A stretch of DNA of 57,831 nucleotides from Acidimicrobiales bacterium. GTDB taxonomy: Bacteria; Actinomycetota; Acidimicrobiia; Acidimicrobiales; RAAP-2. Positions within the stretch are counted from its first letter, which is position 1; every line of letters starts with the position of its first letter. This document shows, piece after piece, positions 44,625 through 52,580 of the stretch. The notes beneath the pieces were generated by a model that was given only the letters and a program-made list of their open reading frames with translations, had not been told where the DNA came from and made no database searches. The stretch is taken from NCBI GenBank assembly GCA_015478655.1, contig JADMIJ010000018.1, positions 1 through 57,831 on the forward strand, given 5' to 3'. The position numbers were made by a program, and so were the translations under genes.

Positions 44625-45430
44625 GGGCGGACCACCTGGCCGCCGTCCACATTGAAGACATGGCCCGTGATCCACGAGGCCTCGTCGGACAGCAGGAACA
44701 GGCACATGCCCACCAGGTCCGCCGTCTCTCCCTGTCGCTTGAGGGCCAGCGAGGCCAGGATCGGCTTCATGAAGGCTTCGGGGACCACCGTCCGCGACGC
44801 CTCGGTGTCGATCGGTCCCGGAGCGATGGCATTGGTGCGGATGTGCTGGCCGCCGAGTTCATGGGCCAGCTGCTGGGTGATCGAGTTGACCCCGGCCTTG
44901 GCCAGACCATAGAAGCCCGCATACATGTAGGCGGCGGTGGACGACTGGTTGACAATGGCGCCGCCACCCCGTTCCTTCATGGCCGGGTAGCAAGCTCGCA
45001 CGCAGTTGAGGGCCCCGAGCATGTTGACCGACAGGAATCGGTTGAGATATTCCCAGTCGACGGTGAGCAGCAGGTCGAGTTGCATCCCCCCGAAGATGGC
45101 CGCATTGTTGACCAGATAGTCGATGGCGCCGAAGCGGTCGACGGTCCGTGCGGCCATCTCGGCCGCCGATCCCGGATCGGCCACGTCAACCCGCACCGAA
45201 TCGGCCTTGCCTCCCGACGAACGGATTCCCGCCGCCACCTCGGTGGCCCGCTCCTCCGCGATGTCGGCCACCATCACCGAGGCGCCGGCCGCGGCCAGAG
45301 CCTCGGCGTAGGCCTGACCGATGCCGCCCCCCGAGCCGGTGACGATGGCCACCTTGCCGGTGAAGTCGAACCGGACCATGGGGGACGGATCGGCAGCGCC
45401 GGGTTCAGCGGCAGCTGCGGGCGCGCTCAT
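44621..45430 (-). CDS. SDR-family oxidoreductase
   Basis: A 269-residue classical SDR: VTGSGGGIGQAYAEALAAAG for cofactor, NNAAIFGG, catalytic Ser in NQSSTAAYMY and YGLAKAGVNSI for the Tyr-Lys pair; it ends HVFNVDGGQVVRP. An N-terminal Ala/Pro-rich extension of about 20 residues precedes the fold. Asp in MVADIAEE suggests NAD. Both ends overlap neighbours (ATGA with the CMD-like gene, GTGA with the hydratase), so it is firmly in the operon. Probably oxidises a 3-hydroxyacyl-CoA or ring alcohol. Confidence 0.86.
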   Translation of the reverse strand: MSAPAAAAEPGAADPSPMVRFDFTGKVAIVTGSGGGIGQAYAEALAAAGASVMVADIAEERATEVAAGIRSSGGKADSVRVDVADPGSAAEMAARTVDRFGAIDYLVNNAAIFGGMQLDLLLTVDWEYLNRFLSVNMLGALNCVRACYPAMKERGGGAIVNQSSTAAYMYAGFYGLAKAGVNSITQQLAHELGGQHIRTNAIAPGPIDTEASRTVVPEAFMKPILASLALKRQGETADLVGMCLFLLSDEASWITGHVFNVDGGQVVRP

Positions 45431-45855
45431 GACTCAGCCGTTCGATGCCGGCGGGCAATGACCTTTTCGGCGACCTCGTTGATCCCGGTCGACAGCGGCC
45501 AGCCGACGTAGTGAGCCAGATGCACCACCGTCTCGCGGACCTGGTCCTCGGTCAGCTCCTCCCGGTCGAGGGCCGACTGGAACTGGATCTCCACCAACTG
45601 GGACTGGCCCAGGGCGGCCAAGACCCCGATGGTCATGAGCCGCCGGTCACGGTTGTCCAGCTCCGGCCTCGTCCACACCTCACCGAAGAGGTGGTCCACG
45701 GTGAAGGCGACGTAGGGTCCGGCGATGGTGTCCGGGTCGACGGAGAAGCCGTAGACCTCCTGCATCTTGGCGATGCCTCGGGCCCGGGCAGAGCCGGGGT
45801 CCCGCTGCTTGCCACTGGCTCGTTCCCCTGATCCCCCGGCGTCGGGCTCACTCAT
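45427..45855 (-). CDS. Carboxymuconolactone-decarboxylase-like protein
   Basis: A 142-residue helical protein with the CMD/AhpD-like segment PYVAFTVDHLFGEVWTRPEL, LMTIGVLAALGQSQLVEIQF and VVHLAHYVGWPLSTGI. It lacks the CxxC thiol pair of AhpD peroxidases, so it is more like 4-carboxymuconolactone decarboxylase or the many unassigned homologues. The N-terminal 25 residues are polar and flexible. It is second in the operon, 63 bases after the dehydrogenase gene and coupled to the following SDR (ATGA). Confidence 0.8.
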   Translation of the reverse strand: MSEPDAGGSGERASGKQRDPGSARARGIAKMQEVYGFSVDPDTIAGPYVAFTVDHLFGEVWTRPELDNRDRRLMTIGVLAALGQSQLVEIQFQSALDREELTEDQVRETVVHLAHYVGWPLSTGINEVAEKVIARRHRTAES

Positions 45856-45918
45856 GGCTGAACGTCCTCCCCATTTCGATGGACCCCGAAGGCCTGCGGG
45901 CTGGCGGCAGGAGACTGG

Positions 45919-46818
45919 TCACGGCCCGACCACGCCCAACCCGAAGATCTCGTCGCAACGCGCCTCGGTCATCTCGGCCAGCGGCAGCGAGACGTCGAGC
46001 GCCCGTGCCATCTCGAGGGCAGCCTGAAGGTCCTTGCGGGCCAGCGATGCCCCCGACTGCATGGCTCCGATCAACCCCTTGTCGTCATCCTCGGTGAACT
46101 GGGCCACGGTCGGGCGGAACATCAGTGTGGAGGCCCCACCGATCAGGGCGTCACTGGCACGGATCACGGTGGCCAGACTGGCGAGCTCGATGCCCGCCGC
46201 CTCGGCCAGCCGCTGGCCCTCGTAGGCGGCGAGCCACGACCCGTACTGCACCAGATTGCGAGCCAGCTTGGCCGCCAGACCGGCGCCGAATGGCCCCATG
46301 GTCACCGTCAGCGAGCCGATGGCATCGAACACCGGCTGAACTCGCTCGATCGCGTGAGGATCACCGCCGACCATGCAGACCAGGTTTCCGCCGGCGGCCG
46401 CGCTCGGTCCACCACTGACACCGCAGTCCAACACCTCCACCCCCAGGTCCGCCGCCTCGGCCCCGATGGCCTCGACGCAGGCACCCGAGATGGTGCTGAC
46501 GATGACGAAGGTCGTCTCCGCCCCAGCCGCCGCCAGCCCGCCGTCGGGTCCGGACAGCACCGCATGGACCTGTTCATCGTTGACCACCGCCACCACCACC
46601 ACCCCGGAGCGGCGGACCAGGTCCGACGGCGAAGTGGCCACCGTGGCCCGATCCCGGTACCGGTCGGTCGCCTCTGATCGCACGTCGCACACCGCCAGGG
46701 GAAACCCTTCCCGCAGCACGTTGGTGGCCACCCCGTCGCCGATGGCGCCGAGCCCGATCACCCCGACCACGGGCATCGTCGTGGGCCCCGACCCGCCGGA
46801 GGCCTGTTCACTCTGCAC
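45919..46818 (-). CDS. 3-Hydroxyisobutyrate-dehydrogenase-like oxidoreductase
   Basis: A product of about 299 residues in the beta-hydroxyacid dehydrogenase family. The Rossmann motif is VGVIGLGAIGDGVATNVLRE, followed by CDVRSEA, the substrate loop LDCGVSGGPSAAAGGNLVCM, and the catalytic-Lys segment GAGLAAKLARNLVQYGSW. GTG 46818 was chosen because GGGGGAG lies just upstream; ATG 46776, starting the Rossmann fold, is the alternative. It is the first gene of the minus-strand operon, facing the P450 operon across a shared promoter region. Likely oxidises a hydroxy-acid or its CoA ester. Confidence 0.8.
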   Translation of the reverse strand: MQSEQASGGSGPTTMPVVGVIGLGAIGDGVATNVLREGFPLAVCDVRSEATDRYRDRATVATSPSDLVRRSGVVVVAVVNDEQVHAVLSGPDGGLAAAGAETTFVIVSTISGACVEAIGAEAADLGVEVLDCGVSGGPSAAAGGNLVCMVGGDPHAIERVQPVFDAIGSLTVTMGPFGAGLAAKLARNLVQYGSWLAAYEGQRLAEAAGIELASLATVIRASDALIGGASTLMFRPTVAQFTEDDDKGLIGAMQSGASLARKDLQAALEMARALDVSLPLAEMTEARCDEIFGLGVVGP

Positions 46819-46951
46819 TCGTCTCCCCCTGTCGCTCGGCCACCTCGTTGGTGATGATGGCACCCACGGCCATCACCGTCTTCGGGGGACGGGGCCAGCC
46901 GAGCCACGTGGCCAGGGGCACCGCAGGCAGGCCGTCGCCGCCCCCTGTACT

Positions 46952-46983
46952 TGGACAGCTGTCCAGACTATAGTCCATATGGA
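46952..46983. promoter_or_regulatory. Tandem palindromes in a divergent promoter
   Basis: Three perfect palindromes touch each other: TGGACAGCTGTCCA (46952-46965), GACTATAGTC (46966-46975) and TCCATATGGA (46974-46983). The second contains TATAGT (46969-46974), a -10-like box eight bases before the ATG at 46983. The array lies between two divergent operons, and the rightward one encodes a TetR regulator, so operator function is likely. The palindromes are seen; binding is inferred. Confidence 0.6.
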
Positions 46984-47714
46984 TGAGCCAGAGCAAAGCG
47001 GACGAGACCGGCGAGCAAGGCGGGGACGAGGGCGGCCTTCCCGACTACGCCGGTGCCTTCAAGGCCGATTTCCGCTACGAGGACCTGTCCCGTGAGGCGC
47101 TGGTCCGACTGGTGCGCGAGTACGCCCAGGCGGTGCACATCCTCGACCGCTCGATGTGCGCGGCCATCGGCATGTCTCACGGGATGGAGGAGATGGAGCG
47201 GCTGGCCATCGAAGAATGGCGGGGCGCCAGCCCCGTCTACGGCCGGCGGCTACGGCAGATCATGGGCGTCGAGGGCAATGACGTCGAGGCCATCTTCAAG
47301 GTGCTCCAGCTCGATCCGGGCTTTCCCCATCATTATCTCGACGTGCGATACGAAGTCGTCGACGAGCGGCACGGGTTCTTCGAGCTCGCCTACTGCGGGG
47401 CCCTGATGGACGCCGAACCGTGGGGAGACAAGATGGTCACCGGCATGTGCCACCACATCGAGGACGGCACATTCGACGTGACCGCCCAGGCCATCAACCC
47501 GAAGGCTCACATCCGCCACGTCCATCGTCCTCCGCGGGTCCCGTCAGACCGGTCACCCCACTGTCGCTGGGAGCTCATCATCGACGACGACAATGAGACG
47601 CTGCCGGAGGCGGAGATCACGACGATCACCAAGATGACGACAGCAGCCACCTTCGAATTCCCGCCCATGCGCGACGGAACGCCCCACATCCCCCTGCCGG
47701 CCGATGCCGACTGA
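46983..47714 (+). CDS. Uncharacterised His/Cys-containing protein of P450 operon
   Basis: A 243-residue protein with an N-terminal helical half (LSREALVRLVREYAQAVHIL and MERLAIEEWRGASPVYGRRL) and a C-terminal half with clustered metal-type residues: C156-H-H158, H176, H179, H181, H193 and C194. The layout recalls poorly characterised domains of about 150-200 residues that share LxxExLxxLxxxYA; a match to DUF6125 is possible but from memory only. ATG 46983 is directly downstream of the palindrome array. It is the first gene of the rightward operon and has no counterpart in the mycobacterial CYP51 locus as I remember it. Function unknown. Confidence 0.6.
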   Translation: MSQSKADETGEQGGDEGGLPDYAGAFKADFRYEDLSREALVRLVREYAQAVHILDRSMCAAIGMSHGMEEMERLAIEEWRGASPVYGRRLRQIMGVEGNDVEAIFKVLQLDPGFPHHYLDVRYEVVDERHGFFELAYCGALMDAEPWGDKMVTGMCHHIEDGTFDVTAQAINPKAHIRHVHRPPRVPSDRSPHCRWELIIDDDNETLPEAEITTITKMTTAATFEFPPMRDGTPHIPLPADAD

Positions 47715-47738
47715 ACCGTGCCGAACCCACCTCAGGCC

Positions 47739-48365
47739 ATGAGCGAGACCCTGGCACTGCGCCCCACCGACGACTCCCATGGGGTCGAGGCCACCCGCCG
47801 CCGGCTCACGCCCCGTCAAGCCGAGGTGGTCAAGCAGTTGGTGCTGGCCACCGAGGCCGAGGTCGAAGAGGTCGGATACACGGGGCTCACCGTGCGCAAT
47901 GTCGCCCGGCGGGCCGGCGTGGCGCCGGCCACGGCCTACAATTACTTCAGCTCCAAGGACCACCTGCTGGCCGAGGTCCTGTGGCGGCGGATGCAGGGGC
48001 TGACACCGGTGGACACGTCGGAGGAATTGTCGCTGGCCGAGCGCATGTCCGAGACAGTGCGGGCCATGGTGCTCTTCACCACCGAGAGTGCTGCCCTGGT
48101 TGATGCCTGCACCGTGGCCCTGTTGAGCACCAATCCGGACGTGAAGCACCTCCGGGATCGCATCGGGGCGCAGATCCACCGACGACTGGCCGCCGCCCTG
48201 GGTCCCGGGTCCGACCCCATGGTGGTGAGGGTCCTGGAGACCAGCTTTTCCGGAGCGCTCCTGGCCGCCGGCATGGGCCACATGTCATCGATGGACATTC
48301 CCGACTTCGTGGCCGACGCGGCTCAGATGATGGTCGGCCAACCGGCGGTCGGGGCCGGCACGTGA
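47739..48365 (+). CDS. TetR-family regulator of the P450 operon
   Basis: A regulator of about 208 residues. The HTH is LTVRNVARRAGVAPATAYNYFSSKDHLLAEV; the rest is a helical ligand domain. ATG 47739 follows an AGG; a GTG at 47718 is also in frame. The stop overlaps the P450 start as GTGA. Lying inside the operon and downstream of a palindromic promoter, it probably autoregulates the whole unit. Rv0767c, at the same position next to the mycobacterial CYP123/CYP51 genes, is also a TetR-type protein (recalled, not searched). Confidence 0.85.
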   Translation: MSETLALRPTDDSHGVEATRRRLTPRQAEVVKQLVLATEAEVEEVGYTGLTVRNVARRAGVAPATAYNYFSSKDHLLAEVLWRRMQGLTPVDTSEELSLAERMSETVRAMVLFTTESAALVDACTVALLSTNPDVKHLRDRIGAQIHRRLAAALGPGSDPMVVRVLETSFSGALLAAGMGHMSSMDIPDFVADAAQMMVGQPAVGAGT

Positions 48366-49561
48366 CCACGACGAGCCGACCGGTCACCTACAGCCCCTAC
48401 GCCTACGAGATCCACGAGGATCCCTATCCGGTCTACGCCCGCCTGCGGTCCGAGGCCCCCGTCTACCGCAACGACGAGTTCGACTTTTGGGCTCTGTCCC
48501 GCCATGTCGATGTGCTGGCCGCCTTCCGCAATGTGGACGCCTTCTCCAACGCCTCCGGCGTCTCCCTCGATCCCAGCGCCTTCGGTCCCAACGCCCACAG
48601 GATGATGTCCTTCCTCGCCCTCGATCCTCCGCGCCACACCCGCATGCGCTCACTCGTCGGCAAGAAGTTCACTCCCTCCAAAGTGGCCCAGATGGAGAAC
48701 CGCATCAGGGCCATCGCCCTCGAGCACCTCGAGCCGGCCCTGGAGCGGGGCTCCTTCGACTTCATCGCCGACTTCGCCGGCCGGCTCCCCATGGATGTCA
48801 TCTCCGAACTGGTCGGCGTGCCCCCGGTGGACAGGGCCGAGATACGCCGGCTGGCCGACCTGGTGGTCCACCGCGAGGACGGCGTCTTCGACGTCCCCCA
48901 GGCCGGTATGGACGCCGCCCTCACCCTGGTCGGCTACTACCAGGACATGGTCGACGAGCGGCGGGCGTCACCTCGGGACGACCTCACCTCCGCGCTGCTC
49001 GAGGCCGAAGTCGATGGGGACGAGCTCACCGATGAGGAGATCATCGGCTTCCTCTTCTTGATGGTGGTGGCCGGGAACGAGACGACCACCAAACTGCTGG
49101 GCAATGCCTGGTTCTGGGCATGGCACCACCCGGACCAGGGGGCCAAGGCCTTCGGGGACGCGGCGCGGGTCACCGACTGGGTGGAGGAGACCCTGCGCTA
49201 CGACACTTCGACCCAGATGCTGTTGCGGGTGACCCGCCAGCCCATGGAGTTGCACGGGGTCAGCATCCCCCAAGGTGGCCGGGTGCTCCTGTTGGTGGGC
49301 TCGGCCAATCGGGACGAGGACGTCTTCCCCGACCCCGACCGCTACGACCTCGATCGGGACACCTCGCGACTGGTCAGCTTCGGCAGTGGACGCCACTTCT
49401 GCATGGGCGCCCCCCTGGCCCGGATGGAGGCGCGCATCGGCCTCACCGAAGTGGTGAAGCGGGTCTCGTCCTACGACATCGACGCGGAGCGGATCCAGCG
49501 GGTGCACTCCATCAACGTCCGCGGCCTGGCTGCCCTCCCCACCACGGTGGCCCTGCGCTGA
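48362..49561 (+). CDS. Cytochrome P450 (CYP123-like by context)
   Basis: A 399-residue soluble P450. The oxygen-activation motif is A237-G-N-E-T241, ExxR is E276-T-L-R279 and the heme-ligand region is FGSGRHFCMGAPLAR with Cys347. Needs a ferredoxin and ferredoxin reductase; a ferredoxin is encoded four genes downstream. GTG 48362 overlaps the TetR stop. By gene order it corresponds to mycobacterial CYP123 (Rv0766c), but sequence subfamily was not computed. Substrate unknown; a lipid or sterol is plausible. Confidence 0.9.
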   Translation: MTTTSRPVTYSPYAYEIHEDPYPVYARLRSEAPVYRNDEFDFWALSRHVDVLAAFRNVDAFSNASGVSLDPSAFGPNAHRMMSFLALDPPRHTRMRSLVGKKFTPSKVAQMENRIRAIALEHLEPALERGSFDFIADFAGRLPMDVISELVGVPPVDRAEIRRLADLVVHREDGVFDVPQAGMDAALTLVGYYQDMVDERRASPRDDLTSALLEAEVDGDELTDEEIIGFLFLMVVAGNETTTKLLGNAWFWAWHHPDQGAKAFGDAARVTDWVEETLRYDTSTQMLLRVTRQPMELHGVSIPQGGRVLLLVGSANRDEDVFPDPDRYDLDRDTSRLVSFGSGRHFCMGAPLARMEARIGLTEVVKRVSSYDIDAERIQRVHSINVRGLAALPTTVALR

Positions 49562-50361
49562 TGCCCCGCTTCGAGCCCAACCCCGAGCGACGCCCGGCGG
49601 TGATCACCGGGGCCTCGTCAGGCATCGGCCAAGCCGCGGCCAAGGCCCTGGCCACGCTCGGACACCCGGTGGCGCTCGGAGCCCGACGGGTGGCCGAATG
49701 CGAGGAGACGGCGGCTGCCATCCGGGCCGACGGTGGCGAAGCCGTGGCCATCCACCTCGACCTGGCCGACGGCGATTCGGTGGAGCAGTTCGCCAAGGCC
49801 GCAGTCGACACCCTGGGAGGGATCGAGATCGTGGTGTCCAACGCCGCCCTCAACATGGCGGGATCGGTGCTCGACACCGGGTCCGACGCATTCGAGGGGG
49901 TGCTGCAGGTCAACGTGAGCGGCACCCACCGGTTGATCCGGTCCCTGGCGCCGGCCATGACCGAGCGCCGGCGGGGCGACATCGTCTTCGTCACCTCGGA
50001 TGTGGTCGAGCGACCCCGCCCGTCGATGGCCGCCTACGTCACGTCCAAATGGGGGCTCGAGGGCTACGTCCGCTCGCTGCAGATGGAGCTCGAGGGAACC
50101 GGGGTGAGGGCCACCATCGTCCGTCCCGGGCCGACCGTCACCGGCATGGGCATGGATTGGGACCCCGACGTCACCGCCGAGGTGATCGACCAGTGGGCGG
50201 CGTGGGGATTCGCCCGTCACTCCAACTTCATGCGCCCGGCGGGAGTGGCGCAAGCGATCGTGGCCGTCGTGACACTGCCCCGGGGCACGCACGCCACCGT
50301 CATCGAGCTCCAGCCGGAAGCACCGATCCGAAACGACCCGAAGGGCGAGGCCAGCCAATGA
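49561..50361 (+). CDS. SDR-family oxidoreductase of the CYP51 locus
   Basis: A 266-residue SDR with TGASSGIGQAAAKALATLGH, the NAALNMAG motif, Ser in FVTSDVVER, and YVTSKWGLEGYVRSL as catalytic Tyr-Lys. Arg-Arg after the second strand (ARRVAEC) suggests NADP. ATG 49561 shares its A with the TGA of the upstream P450 and its own stop overlaps the CYP51 start (ATGA). Corresponds in position to mycobacterial Rv0765c. Possibly acts on the oxidised product of one of the two P450s. Confidence 0.87.
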   Translation: MPRFEPNPERRPAVITGASSGIGQAAAKALATLGHPVALGARRVAECEETAAAIRADGGEAVAIHLDLADGDSVEQFAKAAVDTLGGIEIVVSNAALNMAGSVLDTGSDAFEGVLQVNVSGTHRLIRSLAPAMTERRRGDIVFVTSDVVERPRPSMAAYVTSKWGLEGYVRSLQMELEGTGVRATIVRPGPTVTGMGMDWDPDVTAEVIDQWAAWGFARHSNFMRPAGVAQAIVAVVTLPRGTHATVIELQPEAPIRNDPKGEASQ

Positions 50362-51770
50362 CCACCGCAGTGGAACAACGGGAGCCGCCGCGTGTGTCGG
50401 GTGGCGAGGAAACGAACGGCCACCTCGACGAGCTGCGCATCGACCCCATCGCACTGCTCAACCGGGTCCGCGCCGAGTGTGGCGACGTCGGGGTGTTCCG
50501 GCTGGCCCAGCGCGACGTGGTGCTGTTGTCCGGGGCGGACGCCAACGAGTTCTTCTTCCGGGCGCCGGAGGAGATCCTCGATCAGGCCGAGGCCTACCCG
50601 TTCATGACACCGATATTCGGCGAGGGGGTGGTCTTCGACGCCCCACCCGAACGCCGCCGCGAGATGCTCCACAACCAGGCGCTGCGGGACAAGTTCATGC
50701 GCGGCCACGCGGCCACCATCGCTGACGAGGTGGCACACATGGTTGCGGGATGGGCGGACCACGGGGAGATCGACCTCCTCGACTGGTTCGCCGAACTGAC
50801 CATCTACACATCGTCGGCCTGCCTGGTGGGCAAGCGGTTCCGCAACGAGCTGGACAAGCGTTTCGCCCAGCTCTACCACGACCTCGAACAGGGCACCGAT
50901 GCCATCGCCTACGTCGACCCCTACGCCCCCATCGAGAGCTTCCGTCGCCGGGATGCGGCCCGGGTGGGCCTGGTTCAGCTGGTCGAGAGCATCATGGAAC
51001 GTCGAGCGGCCGCTCCCCCTTCGGGCGACGACGAGCGCGACCTGTTGGACGTCCTGATGTCCATCGCCAACGAGGACGGGTCGCCCCGCTTCGTGGCCGA
51101 CGAGGTCACCGGCATGTTCATCTCGATGATGTTCGCCGGCCATCACACCACGTCGGGGACAGCGGCGTGGACACTCATCGAGCTGCTGCGCCATCCCGAG
51201 GACCTCGATGCGGTGCAGCGCGAGCTCGGCGAGCTGTACGCCGGCGGGGCCGAGGTCAGCTATCAGGCCCTCCGCGCCATGCCTCGTCTCGAGTCGGCGG
51301 TCAAAGAGGCACTGCGGTTGCACCCGCCGCTCATCTTGCTGCTCCGGGTGGCCAAGGAGGACCTCGAGGTCGACGGCTTTGCCATCAAGGCCGGCCAGAT
51401 GGTCGGGGCCAGCCCGTCGGTCTCCAATCGGATCCCCGAAGACTTTCCCGACGCCGACTCGTTCCAGCCGGCCCGGTATCTGGAGCCGCGCCAGGAGGAC
51501 CGGTCCAACCCGTGGACCTGGATCCCCTTCGGAGCAGGCCGCCACCGTTGCGTGGGGGCCGCCTTCGCCATGATGCAGCTCAAGGCCATCTTCTCGGTGC
51601 TCCTGTCGGACTGGGAGTTCGAGCTGGCCCAACCGTCGGACACCTACCGCAACGACCATTCGAAGATGGTGGTCCAACTGCAGCAGCCCTGTGTGGTCCG
51701 GTACCGGCGCAGGGGTGCGGTCCCGTCACCGTCTGAGGCCGCAGCCGGGGATGCCCGGTCCGCCCGTTGA
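50358..51770 (+). CDS. cyp51: CYP51-family cytochrome P450 (sterol 14-alpha-demethylase type)
   Basis: A 470-residue P450 closely matching mycobacterial CYP51 over its whole length. Diagnostic segments are PRVSGGEETNGHLDELRIDP, YPFMTPIFGEGVVFD (80-94), SSACLVGKRFRNELD, the I helix FISMMFAGHHTTSGTA, and the heme region FGAGRHRCVGAAFA with Cys398; ExxR is E317-A-L-R320. CYP51 normally removes the 14-alpha-methyl group of sterols. No sterol-synthesis genes are in the window, so the true substrate may be an acquired or modified sterol. The C-terminal 25 residues are an extra Ser/Ala/Arg-rich tail. Coupled to the SDR by ATGA. Confidence 0.92.
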   Translation: MTTAVEQREPPRVSGGEETNGHLDELRIDPIALLNRVRAECGDVGVFRLAQRDVVLLSGADANEFFFRAPEEILDQAEAYPFMTPIFGEGVVFDAPPERRREMLHNQALRDKFMRGHAATIADEVAHMVAGWADHGEIDLLDWFAELTIYTSSACLVGKRFRNELDKRFAQLYHDLEQGTDAIAYVDPYAPIESFRRRDAARVGLVQLVESIMERRAAAPPSGDDERDLLDVLMSIANEDGSPRFVADEVTGMFISMMFAGHHTTSGTAAWTLIELLRHPEDLDAVQRELGELYAGGAEVSYQALRAMPRLESAVKEALRLHPPLILLLRVAKEDLEVDGFAIKAGQMVGASPSVSNRIPEDFPDADSFQPARYLEPRQEDRSNPWTWIPFGAGRHRCVGAAFAMMQLKAIFSVLLSDWEFELAQPSDTYRNDHSKMVVQLQQPCVVRYRRRGAVPSPSEAAAGDARSAR

Positions 51771-51786
51771 CACGGACGCCATCCTG

Positions 51787-51984
51787 ATGCGAGTGGCCGT
51801 CGACCTCGATCTGTGCCAGGGCCACGGGGTCTGTGAGTCCGAGGCCCCGACCGTCTTCGAATTGGCCAAGAATGCCAAGGTCACGATTCTCGAGGAGAGG
51901 CCCGACGACGGGCAACGAGCCGAGGTCGAGGCAGCCGTCCGCTACTGCCCCACGTCCGCACTTCGCATCACCGAGGAGGAGTAA
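51787..51984 (+). CDS. 3Fe-4S ferredoxin
   Basis: A 65-residue ferredoxin with C10-x2-H13-x2-C16 and C54-P, the pattern of P450-associated 3Fe-4S ferredoxins in which the second cysteine of a 4Fe motif is replaced (here by His13). It supplies electrons to the cotranscribed P450s. ATG 51787 gives the family N-terminus MRVAVDLDLCQGHG; earlier in-frame starts exist (for example ATG 51750), overlapping CYP51. Corresponds to Rv0763c in the mycobacterial locus. No ferredoxin reductase is in the window. Confidence 0.9.
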   Translation: MRVAVDLDLCQGHGVCESEAPTVFELAKNAKVTILEERPDDGQRAEVEAAVRYCPTSALRITEEE

Positions 51985-51988
51985 GGCC

Positions 51989-52549
51989 ATGCCGTCATAC
52001 CCGCGCAGTGAACTCAAAGAGATGATGCAGCGGTGGTTGGACATCAACCAGCGCTGCGAGGAAGAGCTCAACTGGATGCCCATGGCCGAGATGTACACCG
52101 ACGATGCCACCTACGGATGGAACGTCGGCCCGACCGATGAGTTCATGGCCGTGGGCAAGGATCAGATCCGCGAGTACGCGCTGGGCTACGAGATGGAGGG
52201 CCTCGGTGGGTGGGTCTACCCCTACCAGCGGGTGCTCATCGACGAGGCCCAGGGGGAGATCCTCGGCCTGTGGAAGCAGATTGCCGACGCCACCCGGCCT
52301 GACGGCAGCCACTACGAGATCGCCGGGCTGGGCGGCAGTTGGTTCCGCTACGCCGGCGACTTCAAATGGAGCTGGCAACGGGACTTCTTCGACGTGGGCA
52401 ACGCCACCGCCACCTACATGGAGATGATCAAGGCCGAGGCCCTCACCCCGGGCATGCAGAAGCGCCTCGAGAAGGCCGCCTCCGGAAAGCGCCAACCCGG
52501 TCACTACCGGGTGGGCCAGGCTCCCGTCGGGCTCTGGGACGGCGTGTAG
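51989..52549 (+). CDS. Conserved protein of the CYP51 operon
   Basis: A 186-residue protein with LKEMMQRWLDINQRCEEELN, EMYTDDATYGWNVGPTDEFM and GLGGSWFRYAGDFKWSWQRD. The size, aromatic content and DDATYGW segment suggest an NTF2/SnoaL-like fold. AGGAG with an additional AAGG upstream of ATG 51989 gives a clear ribosome-binding site. It is last in the operon, five bases after the ferredoxin. A similar-sized hypothetical protein (Rv0762c, about 181 residues) lies at the same place in mycobacteria, as I recall. Function unknown; possibly a product-handling isomerase. Confidence 0.7.
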   Translation: MPSYPRSELKEMMQRWLDINQRCEEELNWMPMAEMYTDDATYGWNVGPTDEFMAVGKDQIREYALGYEMEGLGGWVYPYQRVLIDEAQGEILGLWKQIADATRPDGSHYEIAGLGGSWFRYAGDFKWSWQRDFFDVGNATATYMEMIKAEALTPGMQKRLEKAASGKRQPGHYRVGQAPVGLWDGV

Positions 52550-52580
52550 CCACCGGACCCGACACCGCCGACCGCCCCGA

